64,000 nucleotides of DNA from a bacterium (GCA_016708315.1 JADJGC010000003.1:372001-436000); one strand, 5' to 3'; shown: positions 49,648 to 59,188, counted from the first letter of the stretch. Translations and numbers: made by a program. Notes: generated by a model from the sequence alone, not told the origin.

Positions 49648-52371
49648 ATGAAGTTTGATCTTTATGGCATTTTCATAGTCATATCAGCCGCGGTGCTGTT
49701 GTTTTTTGTGCCCCGATTCCGGCGTCGGCTACGAGGCGTTGCGGAAAACGGTTGGCAGAAGATTATTCTCGGATTAGTACTCTGCTTGGTCGCCGGACTT
49801 TTGCAGCTACTGCTTGGACTTCCGGCATTCGTCAATCAGTTTGTGCCTTCGGTTGGTTACTGGATCATCGCAGTATCTCAGTTGCTCATTGCCGGCGGCC
49901 TACTATGTCTGATTTGGGGTGTAGGTAACATTGCTTCCTCAATGCACCAGAGCGAAGTGCAGAAGAGTGACGATGAAGAATGGCGTTCGCTTTATCTCAA
50001 TATTCAGGACCTTTCGCAACAGCCGTTCTCGTTTGTCGAGATTCTGAATCTGAGCATCAACCAACTTCTAAAGCGTGCAGAAGCCGACGGTGCAGCTGTT
50101 GTGCTCTTCAAAGAAAACACCGAAGAGCTTATTCTCGCGGCATTTTCCAATATCTCGCCCGAAATCACGAAACGTCTTGAACGCCTGAGTGTCGGTGGAG
50201 ATATCTTTGGCCGAGTGCAAAAACTGGGGCGAGTTCAAAATGTGGTGAACCTCTCGGATGCCGACCAGGCAACAGCAAGCCTATTTGCCGGCTCAGAATT
50301 CCTGTCAGTTTCTGTGTTCCCGTTACGTGCAAGAGATCGTATTCTTGGATCAATTGCACTGCTTTCGACTAAGCCATTTCACTTTAACCAGCGCCGCGTA
50401 ACCGCAATAAACGTTGCGAGCAATCACCTTGCTTCTTTGCTTGAATCGGTTCGTAATGAAAAAGAGATACTTCGCTTAAAAGATCGCCTCAAGCCATCGG
50501 AAGAGGCCAAACGGATTACGGAAGAGCTGTTCTTTAGACGGGGAATTGGTGGCAATCTAGAGCTTCGCGAGGCAGTGGAGTTTGAACGAGTTCGCAAGTT
50601 CTTTGACGCTGACTGCATAAAGTTTGTGGTTCGCGACATGGATGGTGAATTCAGGATACAAGCTTCTTCAGGGGGAGCAGAAACAGGACTTCTTCTTGAC
50701 CGGCGCAAGCTGGATGGAATTAGCCGTTCTGTGAGCGAACGCAAACTCCTTCTACTGACTTCACCAAAGTCTACACCGGCGGGGAAGGGTTTTGATTCGG
50801 TACCGCGTCAGACCTTGTTTGTACCGATTCCATACCCCGAGCGCGAGGACTTGGTGTTGCTACTTGAAAGTGAAAGCGCATCTCTTGAATTTTCTGAAGA
50901 GAAACTTTCGGCTGTGCGTGTTGCATCAGTCTATTTGGCAGATCTTCACTTCTTATTCATGGCAAAACGCGACGGTGACAACTTCCGCAATTCTGTCCAG
51001 CAGTTAGAATCGCACTTGCGGCGGATACTTGAATCGTCGACACCTGATCATGTCCTGGATGCTTTGGCGGATATATCAACAAAATTGGTACCCGGTCAGA
51101 AAGCACGACTGATTTCGCTCGATTTGCCCTCACCGACAGCAAACTACTCGAAGTCCGAACACAGCGGATTCAAGTTCCCATCAGATATCTCAAAGAACCG
51201 CCAACAGGCGCTGATTTCGTCGCTATTGACAAATTCGATAGTCGGAGATGAATCCGAGTGCTTTGTTTCCAAAGCTGTAATTGTCGAACGCGCTCCTGAT
51301 GATCAGCAGGGGCTCGTCCAAAAAGCTATCTCTGATCTGCCGGAATCCCTGCAACAAGTCACGATTCCAGTGAAAGCAGGTGACAGACGTTTCGGTGCAG
51401 TGTTGTTGTTTTCCAGTAGCGAGCTTGTTGCTCCGCGAGAAGGTGTTGAGTTGTATCGCAGAATTGCCGACTTGGCTGCGTTGCGACTTGAGGTATTGAC
51501 TCGAGTCGAAAAACCGGATCCGCGTCCCGACACCAAAATTGAAACTGTAGCGGCGAATCCTATTGGTGTTAATCTTGCTGAGAGTAGTAGCGTGATTATG
51601 CCAAGCAACGGTGCTTCGCATACCGATTTCGTAACTTGGCACCGAATTGAAAGCAACGTAGACACCACAAAGCTCGGAGTAGAGCGTCCGGAAACATTGC
51701 GAGCGATCGAGTCATTAGTAGAGCATTTGTTTGGCAGCTCTCACGAGGCAAGACTTTATTTATCCGCTTTTGAAGATTCAGAGCATCGCAATTTTCAGGT
51801 GACGACGAGCGAAGTCGAAATGCGGAGGTTCCGAGACAGAATCCTGGATGTACAGAATTGGCAATCCGTTGAATCGGCATCAGACTTTCCCGAGAGTTTT
51901 CGTAATCTTGCGGGTGAATTTGCTGTGTCCAGCCCCAACGGGCGTTTAGAGTCAATAGTCTGGAGAGTGCCTCGCGACGTACGAAAGCGCGAGAAACAAC
52001 GTAGTTTGAGCATTCTCGGGATCGACGATCAAGAGGTCATTAGAGAGCTGCTATCGAACATCATTACTCGAATGGGACACAAGATCACGACAGTTGAAAC
52101 CGGGCAAGAAGCGCTCAGGTTGTTCCGACAAGAGCCGTTTGACCTTGTCATAGCTGAAGCAGGATTGCCGGATATAAGCGGCTGGTCGATATCCGAACAA
52201 GTCAAAAAGCACTCGCCGCGCACTCCAGTGATTATTCTTTCCGGTTGGGACAATATTGCTGATCTCGAAAAGGCACATGCCGGACATGCCGACTTCGTAC
52301 TCACTAAGCCCTTCAAAATGGAACAATTAGGCAAAGTTATTGGCGCTGCCTGCCAAATGATTACTGCCTGA
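49648..52371 (+). CDS. Membrane sensor with GAF-like domains and a C-terminal receiver domain carrying Glu at the phosphosite
   Basis: 907 residues. Three membrane helices in the first about 100. Residues about 110-275 GAF-like (SLYLNIQDLSQQPFSFVEIL...), then about 290-440 and about 450-620 further GAF-like segments. Receiver domain about 787-905: GIDDQ (Asp793, Asp794), phosphosite region DLVIAEAGLPDISGW where Glu837 replaces the usual Asp, and Lys887 in LTKPF. No histidine kinase core, GGDEF or output domain. Ribosome site GGGAGGAA. Followed by an HDOD protein. Confidence 0.75.
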   Translation: MKFDLYGIFIVISAAVLLFFVPRFRRRLRGVAENGWQKIILGLVLCLVAGLLQLLLGLPAFVNQFVPSVGYWIIAVSQLLIAGGLLCLIWGVGNIASSMHQSEVQKSDDEEWRSLYLNIQDLSQQPFSFVEILNLSINQLLKRAEADGAAVVLFKENTEELILAAFSNISPEITKRLERLSVGGDIFGRVQKLGRVQNVVNLSDADQATASLFAGSEFLSVSVFPLRARDRILGSIALLSTKPFHFNQRRVTAINVASNHLASLLESVRNEKEILRLKDRLKPSEEAKRITEELFFRRGIGGNLELREAVEFERVRKFFDADCIKFVVRDMDGEFRIQASSGGAETGLLLDRRKLDGISRSVSERKLLLLTSPKSTPAGKGFDSVPRQTLFVPIPYPEREDLVLLLESESASLEFSEEKLSAVRVASVYLADLHFLFMAKRDGDNFRNSVQQLESHLRRILESSTPDHVLDALADISTKLVPGQKARLISLDLPSPTANYSKSEHSGFKFPSDISKNRQQALISSLLTNSIVGDESECFVSKAVIVERAPDDQQGLVQKAISDLPESLQQVTIPVKAGDRRFGAVLLFSSSELVAPREGVELYRRIADLAALRLEVLTRVEKPDPRPDTKIETVAANPIGVNLAESSSVIMPSNGASHTDFVTWHRIESNVDTTKLGVERPETLRAIESLVEHLFGSSHEARLYLSAFEDSEHRNFQVTTSEVEMRRFRDRILDVQNWQSVESASDFPESFRNLAGEFAVSSPNGRLESIVWRVPRDVRKREKQRSLSILGIDDQEVIRELLSNIITRMGHKITTVETGQEALRLFRQEPFDLVIAEAGLPDISGWSISEQVKKHSPRTPVIILSGWDNIADLEKAHAGHADFVLTKPFKMEQLGKVIGAACQMITA

Positions 52372-52380
52372 CGATTCTGC

Positions 52381-52407
52381 TTCAGTTCATTGCCACACAG
52401 CCGATAA
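52381..52407 (+). promoter_or_regulatory. Sigma28-like promoter before the HDOD gene
   Basis: TTCAGTTC, N11, GCCGATAA. The -10 is the exact FliA consensus, spacing is exact, and the -35 matches 5 of 8 bases of TAAAGTTT. It starts 10 nt after the stop of the preceding gene. Confidence 0.5.
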
Positions 52408-52451
52408 ATAGAGAAAGTAATCACAATGGCCTTTCTCGCGCTGGTGGTGTT

Positions 52452-53753
52452 ATGGAAAAGATTCGCCTCCTTGATAATGTTGACTCTTCAAAAGATCTTC
52501 TTTCAATACCGGACACTCTCATCAAAGTACTAGAGGCAGTCTCTTCCGAAGAAACTTCCCCCGATCAAATCGCGAACATCATTTTGAAAGACCCATCGCT
52601 AACTGCTAAGGTCTTAAAGATGGCCAACTCAAGTTACTACTGTCGCAATGCGGCGATCAAGACCGTGCATCAGGGTATCAGGGTCATGGGCGCCAACGCA
52701 ATAAAGTGCATTGCTCTTTCTGTGTCGGTATTTACCCCTCCAAAGAAGGGTGCGGCTCTAAGCGAAGATACTCTGCGACACTTTTACTTCCACTGCATCG
52801 GCGTAAGTCTGTTGGCGCGGCGTATCGCGCAGGAAGTCGGTCAGAAGAATCCGGAAGAAGCTTTTGTTGCTGGACTCTTGCACGACATTGGCAAGCTGTA
52901 CATTCTAAATGCGTATCCTGAACATTATGTTAAAGTCGCCTTGTCAGAAGAGGCCGGTGAAGACATTCTTGATGCCGAGCGCAGAATATTTGATGTCGAT
53001 CATGCGGAACTTGGAAGTGTAATTGCCAGCAAGTGGCGCTTACCTGAGGATCTTCAGCGCATTATTCGCAGTCATCACCAGTTGCACCAAGAAAACCGGG
53101 ACGACGTGCTCCTGTCCATTATCAAACTTGCCAACATTCTTGCAAGAAATATCCAAACACCAAATCTCAAGGTTATTGAGCGAAATGCAATCCACGTCCA
53201 CGAATTGGCTATGAGGCTTGGTCTACAACGCGAATTTCTCGACGGTCTTGCGTTTGAATTGTTGGACGATACCATTACGGCGGCTGGTCACATCGGTATT
53301 GACATTGGCAATCATAATGAACTACTAAGCAGAGCAAACCGAGAGCTGTGCAAGTCATACTTAATGATTGAAGGCCTCTTCAAGGCGCGCCAGGAACTCT
53401 CCGGCAAGCTTCTGGCAGAAGAGCGGCTGGCAGGCATGATTCGTTCCAAGAATATCGCCATTGCCACCTTGTCGCATTACTTGAACAACGTAGCCACTGC
53501 AATCAGTGGACGCGTACAACTCCTGCAAATGGGGTTACAGCGGGGTGATATCGGTGATAACTCAGGGAAAGTGCCGGCATCGCTCGCCGTAATCGAGAAC
53601 TCGATTCTCAAGATTCTCGCAGTTTTGGCGGAGCTAAAAGCTGTTTCACGCTTTGAAGACCAGGAATTCTACAACGATTCAGATGCCATCAATATTGATA
53701 AACGGATCAAGGAACGAATGGATGCTTTCGACAGCACCATGGTCGGAAGCTGA
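52452..53753 (+). CDS. HDOD signalling protein with a C-terminal kinase-like H-box
   Basis: 433 residues. HDOD domain about 12-205 (LSIPDTLIKVLEAVSSEETSPDQIANIIL, VMGANAIKCIALSV) containing the HD pair in VAGLLHDIGKLYIL (His144, Asp145). After a coiled linker (about 290-330), residues about 330-400 look like a HisKA dimerisation helix pair with His342 in ATLSHYLNNVATAISGRVQL, but no ATPase domain follows. HDOD proteins act in motility, biofilm and nucleotide signalling. A sigma28-like element precedes it; a terminator follows. Confidence 0.8.
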   Translation: MEKIRLLDNVDSSKDLLSIPDTLIKVLEAVSSEETSPDQIANIILKDPSLTAKVLKMANSSYYCRNAAIKTVHQGIRVMGANAIKCIALSVSVFTPPKKGAALSEDTLRHFYFHCIGVSLLARRIAQEVGQKNPEEAFVAGLLHDIGKLYILNAYPEHYVKVALSEEAGEDILDAERRIFDVDHAELGSVIASKWRLPEDLQRIIRSHHQLHQENRDDVLLSIIKLANILARNIQTPNLKVIERNAIHVHELAMRLGLQREFLDGLAFELLDDTITAAGHIGIDIGNHNELLSRANRELCKSYLMIEGLFKARQELSGKLLAEERLAGMIRSKNIAIATLSHYLNNVATAISGRVQLLQMGLQRGDIGDNSGKVPASLAVIENSILKILAVLAELKAVSRFEDQEFYNDSDAINIDKRIKERMDAFDSTMVGS

Positions 53754-53776
53754 GTTTCTTGCGCTTTCTGAATATG

Positions 53777-53809
53777 CCGTCGGTGCTAAAAGTACCGACG
53801 GTTTTTTTT
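53777..53809 (+). terminator. Rho-independent terminator after the HDOD gene
   Basis: CCGTCGGT (53777-53784) with ACCGACGG (53794-53801), then eight T. Confidence 0.93.
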
Positions 53810-53828
53810 GGTTTTGGAGCAAATTTAT

Positions 53829-53857
53829 TTGCAAAATTTCGAGAAGAAAGATAGTAT
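53829..53857 (+). promoter_or_regulatory. Promoter abutting the first MetE-like gene (leaderless candidate)
   Basis: TTGCAA (53829-53834), 17 nt spacer, TAGTAT (53852-53857), then 6 nt to ATG 53864. No Shine-Dalgarno at a useful distance and no SAM riboswitch or S-box in the 55 nt between the terminator and the gene. Confidence 0.4.
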
Positions 53858-53863
53858 GCGTCT

Positions 53864-54841
53864 ATGTTAAGAACTACATGTATCGGTAACTATCCAAAGC
53901 TTCCTTCAGAGAAGGGGCAGGTCAACATTCGTAAGACGCTGCACCGTTTTGACAAGAAGGAAATCACGCGGGCTGAACTTGATGAGGCATTCGACTCTGT
54001 AACTGCGCGAGTAATCTCAGAGCAGATTGAAGCAGGAGTTGATCTTCCCACTGACGGTCAGATTCGCTGGGACGATATCGTAACGCCTTTGGCAAAGCAC
54101 CTTGCAGGATTCGAAATTGGCGGGCTGTTACGCTGGTTTGATAACAATGTTTACTATCGAAAGCCAAAAGTGTCCGGCGCAGTACAGTGGCGCGATCCGA
54201 TTACCGTCAATCAGTTTCGATTTGCTTCGAAGAAAGCTGGCAAAGCAATCAAGGCAATACTGCCTGCTCCGTACAGTTTTGCACTGCTGTCAGACAATTC
54301 ACACTATGGCAGTCAGAAGTTGTTAGTTGAGGCCCTAAGCGCGGCGCTGAGAAGCGAAGCTGAAGCGCTAATTTCAGCAGGGGCGACGCACATCCAGTTT
54401 GACGATCCTTGCTTGCCCTATAGCCCCGAAGATGCCGATCTCGCGTTTTCGGCTCTGAATAGCGTAACCAACGGCTTGAAAGCTGAATTTTGGACTTGCT
54501 ACTATTTTAGCAACATCAACAATCTGATGCCCAAGATTGGCCAATTGAAAATTGATGTAATAGCGGCCGATTGCGTATCGCACCCGGCCAACGTTGATAG
54601 TTTGATTTCACTCGGCGGCAAGTTCAAGTGCTGTTTTGGAATTGTAGATGCCCGCAATATCAAGATGGAAGAACCGGCACAATTGCAGAAGACACTGAAG
54701 AGAATCGCCGCGCAAAGCCCTGATGCCTATATCAGCCCGTCGTGCGGACTGGAGTTCCTCCCGCATCGTGAGGCGTTAGCAAAGATCAGACTCATGACGA
54801 AAGCCGTTGCCGAGACTAATGGAGGTAGCAAGAATGCTTGA
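53864..54841 (+). CDS. Short MetE-like protein lacking two zinc ligands
   Basis: 325 residues, matching only the C-terminal catalytic barrel of cobalamin-independent methionine synthase. GNYPKLP at the start and SCGLEFLPHREA near the end are family marks. Against its neighbour, the H-x-C zinc motif is W210-T-C212 (His lost), the Glu ligand position is Ile233, and Cys294 is kept. So two of the four expected zinc ligands are gone; this copy may be non-catalytic, a partner subunit, or use another chemistry. Its end overlaps the next gene by 8 nt. Confidence 0.8.
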   Translation: MLRTTCIGNYPKLPSEKGQVNIRKTLHRFDKKEITRAELDEAFDSVTARVISEQIEAGVDLPTDGQIRWDDIVTPLAKHLAGFEIGGLLRWFDNNVYYRKPKVSGAVQWRDPITVNQFRFASKKAGKAIKAILPAPYSFALLSDNSHYGSQKLLVEALSAALRSEAEALISAGATHIQFDDPCLPYSPEDADLAFSALNSVTNGLKAEFWTCYYFSNINNLMPKIGQLKIDVIAADCVSHPANVDSLISLGGKFKCCFGIVDARNIKMEEPAQLQKTLKRIAAQSPDAYISPSCGLEFLPHREALAKIRLMTKAVAETNGGSKNA

Positions 54842-55796
54842 AACCACGAGTGTCGGTAGCTTCCCTAAGCCCGACTACCTACAAAAGGCGCGCACGGCGT
54901 TTTCGACCAACAAAATCACGCATGAGCAGTTGGTAGAACTTGAGTTGCAGGCGACTCGCGAGATCATTGCCCTCCAGGAAGAAATCGGAATCGACATTCT
55001 GGTGCATGGCGAAATGGAACGCGGCGATATGACTACCTATTTCGCTGAGAAGCTCGAAGGCATGGGGATCAGTGATTTAGTCCGTTCATACGGCAATCGC
55101 TATTATCGTAAGCCGATTGTCGCCGGCGCGCTCAAACGCCCGATTCCGATGACGGTCGAAATGTACAAGTACTCACAATCACTGACGAAAAAACCGGTCA
55201 AGGGAATGCTGACTGGCCCGTACACAATGTGCGACTGGTCTTTTAACACACACTATGATACTCGCCGAGACGTTGTGTTGGCTTTTGCGCGTTTGTTGCA
55301 TGATGAAGTCAAGGATCTGGAAAACGCTGGCGCCCGCTACATCCAGATTGACGAGCCGGCTATATCCACCCGCCCGGAAGAACTTGAAATCGCAATCGAA
55401 GCGATGGGCATCGTAACTGCCGGAATCAAAGCGATGACAATATCCCATATCTGTTACGGGGACTTCAAGACGATTTACCCGCGAATCCTCGATCTACCGG
55501 TTGATCAACTTGACTTGGAATTCGCCAATTCAGGATACTCAAATCTTGATGTGTTCAAGACTCCCAAGTTCACTAAGAAAATCGCCTATGGTGTTCTTGA
55601 TATTCACAGCCATCGAATTGAAAGCGTCGACGAGATAGTCTCTGGTATCAAGAAGGGATTGTCGGTGTTTGACGCAGAACTCATGATGATTGATCCCGAT
55701 TGCGGACTCAAGACACGCACGATGGAAGAATCTGCAGCAAAGCTCCGAAACATGGTTGCTGCGGTCAAGATCGTTAAGTCTGAACTCGGCCTCTAA
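54834..55796 (+). CDS. Short (core) MetE-type methionine synthase
   Basis: 320 residues from ATG 54834 with GGAGG 8 nt upstream, inside the end of the previous gene. Intact zinc site: His205 and Cys207 in ISHICYGD, Glu229 in DLEFANSG, Cys290 in DPDCGLKTRTMEE. The N-terminal folate-binding domain of full MetE is absent. Known short MetE families (core MetE, MesA-D) use corrinoid-protein or other methyl donors, not methyl-THF directly. The donor here is unknown. Confidence 0.88.
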   Translation: MLETTSVGSFPKPDYLQKARTAFSTNKITHEQLVELELQATREIIALQEEIGIDILVHGEMERGDMTTYFAEKLEGMGISDLVRSYGNRYYRKPIVAGALKRPIPMTVEMYKYSQSLTKKPVKGMLTGPYTMCDWSFNTHYDTRRDVVLAFARLLHDEVKDLENAGARYIQIDEPAISTRPEELEIAIEAMGIVTAGIKAMTISHICYGDFKTIYPRILDLPVDQLDLEFANSGYSNLDVFKTPKFTKKIAYGVLDIHSHRIESVDEIVSGIKKGLSVFDAELMMIDPDCGLKTRTMEESAAKLRNMVAAVKIVKSELGL

Positions 55797-55804
55797 AGGC
55801 ACAC

Positions 55805-57631
55805 ATGTCTAATCCATTCTTAAGTCGCCTTAAGCAGGGTGCTATCCTTGGTGATGGCGCTATGGGGACATATCTCTATACAAAGGGCGTTTCATTCAAT
55901 CACTGCTTCGATCACTTGAATCTTACCGATCCGCAGCTCATCGGCGCCATTCATGAAGAATACATCAATGCCGGTAGTGATCTAATCGAGACGAATACCT
56001 ATGGAGCCAATCGGCTCAAGCTTGCTCAACACGGACTCGAAGACCTGGTTCGGGAGATCAATTATCGCGGTGTCAAGATTGCACGCGATCGACGCGAGAT
56101 TTCCGGCAAGGACATTCTGGTCGCCGGGTCAATCGGCCCCTTGGGAAAACTGATTGGCCGCTTCGGCGGTCTTACTCCGGCGGAGGCGCGAAGTCTTTTT
56201 TCGGAACAAGCGACGGCACTGCTTGAAGGCGGCGTCGATTTGTTTATGGTTGAGACTATACCCGATGTTGAAGAGCTGAGACTTGCTGTTGAAGAGATTC
56301 GTAAGATCTGCGATTTGCCCATTTCCGGTCAAGTTAGCATTAACGATGACCTGAGGACTATTCGCGGAAGTTCCCCGCTGGAGGTTCTGGAAGCGGCGCG
56401 AGAGCTTAAGCTCGACATCTTAGGAGCTAACTGCTCCGTTGGCCCGCAGCGAATATATGACTTTGTGGCGCTGCTGCATGGCATGACTGATATGCCTTTG
56501 TCGGCGCTCCCCAACGCCGGATTGCCAAAATACAACGAGGGCCGTTTTTTCTATGTGTCATCGCCGGAGTACTTCGCCGAGTATTGCGGCAAGTTTTTGA
56601 ACTTGGGCGTTTCGATTGTCGGGGGGTGTTGTGGCACGACCCCGGATCACATTCGCGCGATGAGACGAGTAATTGGTTCCTTCCAGCGAGTATCGCCGAC
56701 GAACCAAAGTGTCGAGGTCGGTGAAGAGGCGAGAGATCGCACTGTAATTACCTCCGATGCGCGCGTGTCAGACTTTGCCGCCAAATTGGGGAAGAAATTT
56801 GTGGTCTCGGTCGAAATCGACCCGCCGCGCGGCGCCAATGCTGAGAAAGTACTTAAGGCGGCTGCCAAGCTGAAGGAAGTTGGCGTTGACGCTGTGAATA
56901 TTGCTGATTCTCCGATGGCTAGAACGAGAATGAGCTGCTTGGCCGTTTCAGGACTTATCAGCGCACAGACAAAGATTGACGTGATTCTACACTTCACGTG
57001 TCGCGATAGAAATCTGATGGGACTTCAATCCGACTTGATCGGAGCGCATGCGTTGGGCGTGAGGAACATTTTGGCGCTTACTGGTGATCCGCCTTCTTTG
57101 GGTGACTATCCCAATGCCACTGCTGTCTACGATGTCGACGCCATCGGCTTGGTCGATATCATCGCAAGACTCAATAACGGCGCAGACTTAGCAGGCAATC
57201 CGATCGGATCAAACACAGAGTTTTCGATTGGAGTCGCAATCAATCCGACGTTGGAGACACTCACTCAGGAGTTGGAACGTCTTGAGAGAAAGATTGCTGC
57301 AGGTGCGCAATTCGCAATGACACAGCCTCTTTATGAGCTTGATGTGCTCGAGCAGTTTCTCGAGCGAACTCGGAATTTTCAGATTCCGATTCTCCTCGGA
57401 TTACTGCCGCTCCAGTCATACCGGCACGCCGAGTTCTTGCACAACGAAGTCCCCGGAATTGAAATTCCCGCCGACCTACGCCGTGCCATGAATGATGCCG
57501 GCAAGGACGCAGCGCAAGTTGGAATTGAATCTTGCCGCGATCTCCTGCAGCGCGCCAAAGGAATGGTGCAGGGTGCCAATCTAATGCCTTCGTTCGGAAG
57601 ATTTGAGACAGTCCTAAAAGTCTTGGAATAA
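55805..57631 (+). CDS. Bifunctional homocysteine S-methyltransferase / 5,10-methylenetetrahydrofolate reductase
   Basis: 608 residues, YitJ-type fusion. N-terminal about 1-300: LGDGAMGTYLYTKGVSFN, zinc Cys in GANCSVGP and the CC pair in GGCCGTTPDHIRAM (homocysteine methyltransferase, as in MetH). C-terminal about 320-608: MTHFR barrel with SVEIDPPRG, HFTCRDRNLMGLQSDLIGAHALG, LALTGDPPS and AQFAMTQPLYELD. Reduces methylene-THF to methyl-THF and moves a methyl group to homocysteine. Starts 8 nt after the core MetE gene, giving a three-gene methionine operon. Confidence 0.93.
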   Translation: MSNPFLSRLKQGAILGDGAMGTYLYTKGVSFNHCFDHLNLTDPQLIGAIHEEYINAGSDLIETNTYGANRLKLAQHGLEDLVREINYRGVKIARDRREISGKDILVAGSIGPLGKLIGRFGGLTPAEARSLFSEQATALLEGGVDLFMVETIPDVEELRLAVEEIRKICDLPISGQVSINDDLRTIRGSSPLEVLEAARELKLDILGANCSVGPQRIYDFVALLHGMTDMPLSALPNAGLPKYNEGRFFYVSSPEYFAEYCGKFLNLGVSIVGGCCGTTPDHIRAMRRVIGSFQRVSPTNQSVEVGEEARDRTVITSDARVSDFAAKLGKKFVVSVEIDPPRGANAEKVLKAAAKLKEVGVDAVNIADSPMARTRMSCLAVSGLISAQTKIDVILHFTCRDRNLMGLQSDLIGAHALGVRNILALTGDPPSLGDYPNATAVYDVDAIGLVDIIARLNNGADLAGNPIGSNTEFSIGVAINPTLETLTQELERLERKIAAGAQFAMTQPLYELDVLEQFLERTRNFQIPILLGLLPLQSYRHAEFLHNEVPGIEIPADLRRAMNDAGKDAAQVGIESCRDLLQRAKGMVQGANLMPSFGRFETVLKVLE

Positions 57632-57686
57632 TTACCCAATAAGATTATCAAGTAGCGAGAAATAGCACGGGGCATGGAGGATTTTG

Positions 57687-59174
57687 ATGCGTCTCGTTTG
57701 CGAAGAATTCGGGATTAAGAAACTATCGTGTGATCTGTTATGCGTCTTGATTCACACTGATAGGAACCAATCCGATTACGTAACCCACATCGATCAACTA
57801 CTAAATGGTCAGATCGCTTCTTTGAAGCAGGGCGGCCACTTTCTCGGAAACGCTTTAGAACAGTGTTTAGTCATACCTCACCCACCGAAGGGCATAAAGC
57901 GAATGCTCCTGATCGGATTGGGAGCGAGCAAGGAAATCAGCCTCGAATTACTGCGTAAGGCGGGCGGTGTTGCCGGGTCGGCTTCTACTCGTAAGGACTG
58001 CGAAAACGTTGTCCTCGCTGTACCTTCGTTTTCGAACACTAAAGTCAAGTCAGAAGATGCAGGACAGGCAATAGCTGAAGGATTCAACCTTGGCGGTTAT
58101 TTCAACGATAGCTTGAAGTCGGGACAACCAAGCCGAACGCGTCCGGGTCGCGTTACGATCTTGAGTTCGAAAGCCGAGACTGCCATTATCAAATTTGGCG
58201 CAGCTCGCGGATTGATGATCTCGAATTTGCAGAACCACTGCCGAGACCTCTCGGGTTGTCCGTCTAACATCTTGACACCGAGTTTTCTGGCAAACGAGGC
58301 TCGTCGAATCGCTCGCAAGCACGGCCTTCGCGTGAAAATCTATCGTCGTCCTGAGATCGAGAAGATGAAGATTGGCGCATTTCTTGCTGTTGCGAAAGGA
58401 TCGAAAGAACAGCCATACTTGATTCAGATCGATTACATACCACGCACCAAAGCCACTAAGAGGGTAGTACTTGTTGGGAAGGGAATCACATTTGATACCG
58501 GCGGTATCTCCATTAAACCTGCTGACAATATGGGTGAAATGAGACAGGATATGACCGGTGCTGCGGTCGTACTTACCACAATGGCCGCATTGGCTCAGCT
58601 TAAACCCAAGACGCAGATTACCGCATTCATTCCTACATGCGAGAACATGATTAGCAGTACTGCGTACAAACCGGGTGACGTTGTGACGACTTCGATAGGT
58701 AAGACAATTGAGATCGTAAATACTGATGCCGAAGGTCGCTTGCTGCTTGCCGATGTACTCGGATACGCCTCGAAGCTTCGTCCCGACTACTTGTTCGATG
58801 TTGCAACATTGACTGGCGCTGTCACGGTGGCGTTAGGGCATGGTTGTGCAGGATTTCTCTCTACCTCAGAAGAGCTGACTGAGGTTTTTGTCAAAGCCTC
58901 AGCACGCACTGGCGAGAAAGTCTGGCAGTTGCCATTGCTTGAAGAATACTCTCATCAATTCAAATCTGGCGTTGCAGACATGACCAATTCAGGCGGCAAG
59001 CCGGCAGGCACGATCACAGCCGGGTTGATCCTGAAGCAGTTCACAGCAGATATCCCGTGGCTTCACATGGATATTGCCGGGGTCGATTTTGAGTACCGCG
59101 GGAGCGAATACGTTCCTCGTGGACCTTCAGGATTCGGAGTCCGTGTTTTGACTGAGGCTCTTTGCAAGCTTTAG
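57687..59174 (+). CDS. pepA: Leucyl aminopeptidase (M17)
   Basis: 495 residues from ATG 57687 with GGAGG 6 nt upstream. C-terminal metal domain: VGKGITFDTGGISIKP, EMRQDMTGAAVVL, catalytic NTDAEGRLLLADVL and LTGAVTVALG. Zinc/manganese cytosolic exopeptidase for peptide turnover. The N-terminal domain is diverged. Starts 55 nt after the methionine operon. Confidence 0.95.
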   Translation: MRLVCEEFGIKKLSCDLLCVLIHTDRNQSDYVTHIDQLLNGQIASLKQGGHFLGNALEQCLVIPHPPKGIKRMLLIGLGASKEISLELLRKAGGVAGSASTRKDCENVVLAVPSFSNTKVKSEDAGQAIAEGFNLGGYFNDSLKSGQPSRTRPGRVTILSSKAETAIIKFGAARGLMISNLQNHCRDLSGCPSNILTPSFLANEARRIARKHGLRVKIYRRPEIEKMKIGAFLAVAKGSKEQPYLIQIDYIPRTKATKRVVLVGKGITFDTGGISIKPADNMGEMRQDMTGAAVVLTTMAALAQLKPKTQITAFIPTCENMISSTAYKPGDVVTTSIGKTIEIVNTDAEGRLLLADVLGYASKLRPDYLFDVATLTGAVTVALGHGCAGFLSTSEELTEVFVKASARTGEKVWQLPLLEEYSHQFKSGVADMTNSGGKPAGTITAGLILKQFTADIPWLHMDIAGVDFEYRGSEYVPRGPSGFGVRVLTEALCKL

Positions 59175-59188
59175 CACCGCAATGAAAA

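Noticed and set aside
53802..53863. SAM riboswitch or T-box before the methionine operon
   Set aside because: Only about 55 nt separate the terminator and the start codon; no S-box, SAM-II or T-box elements can fit.
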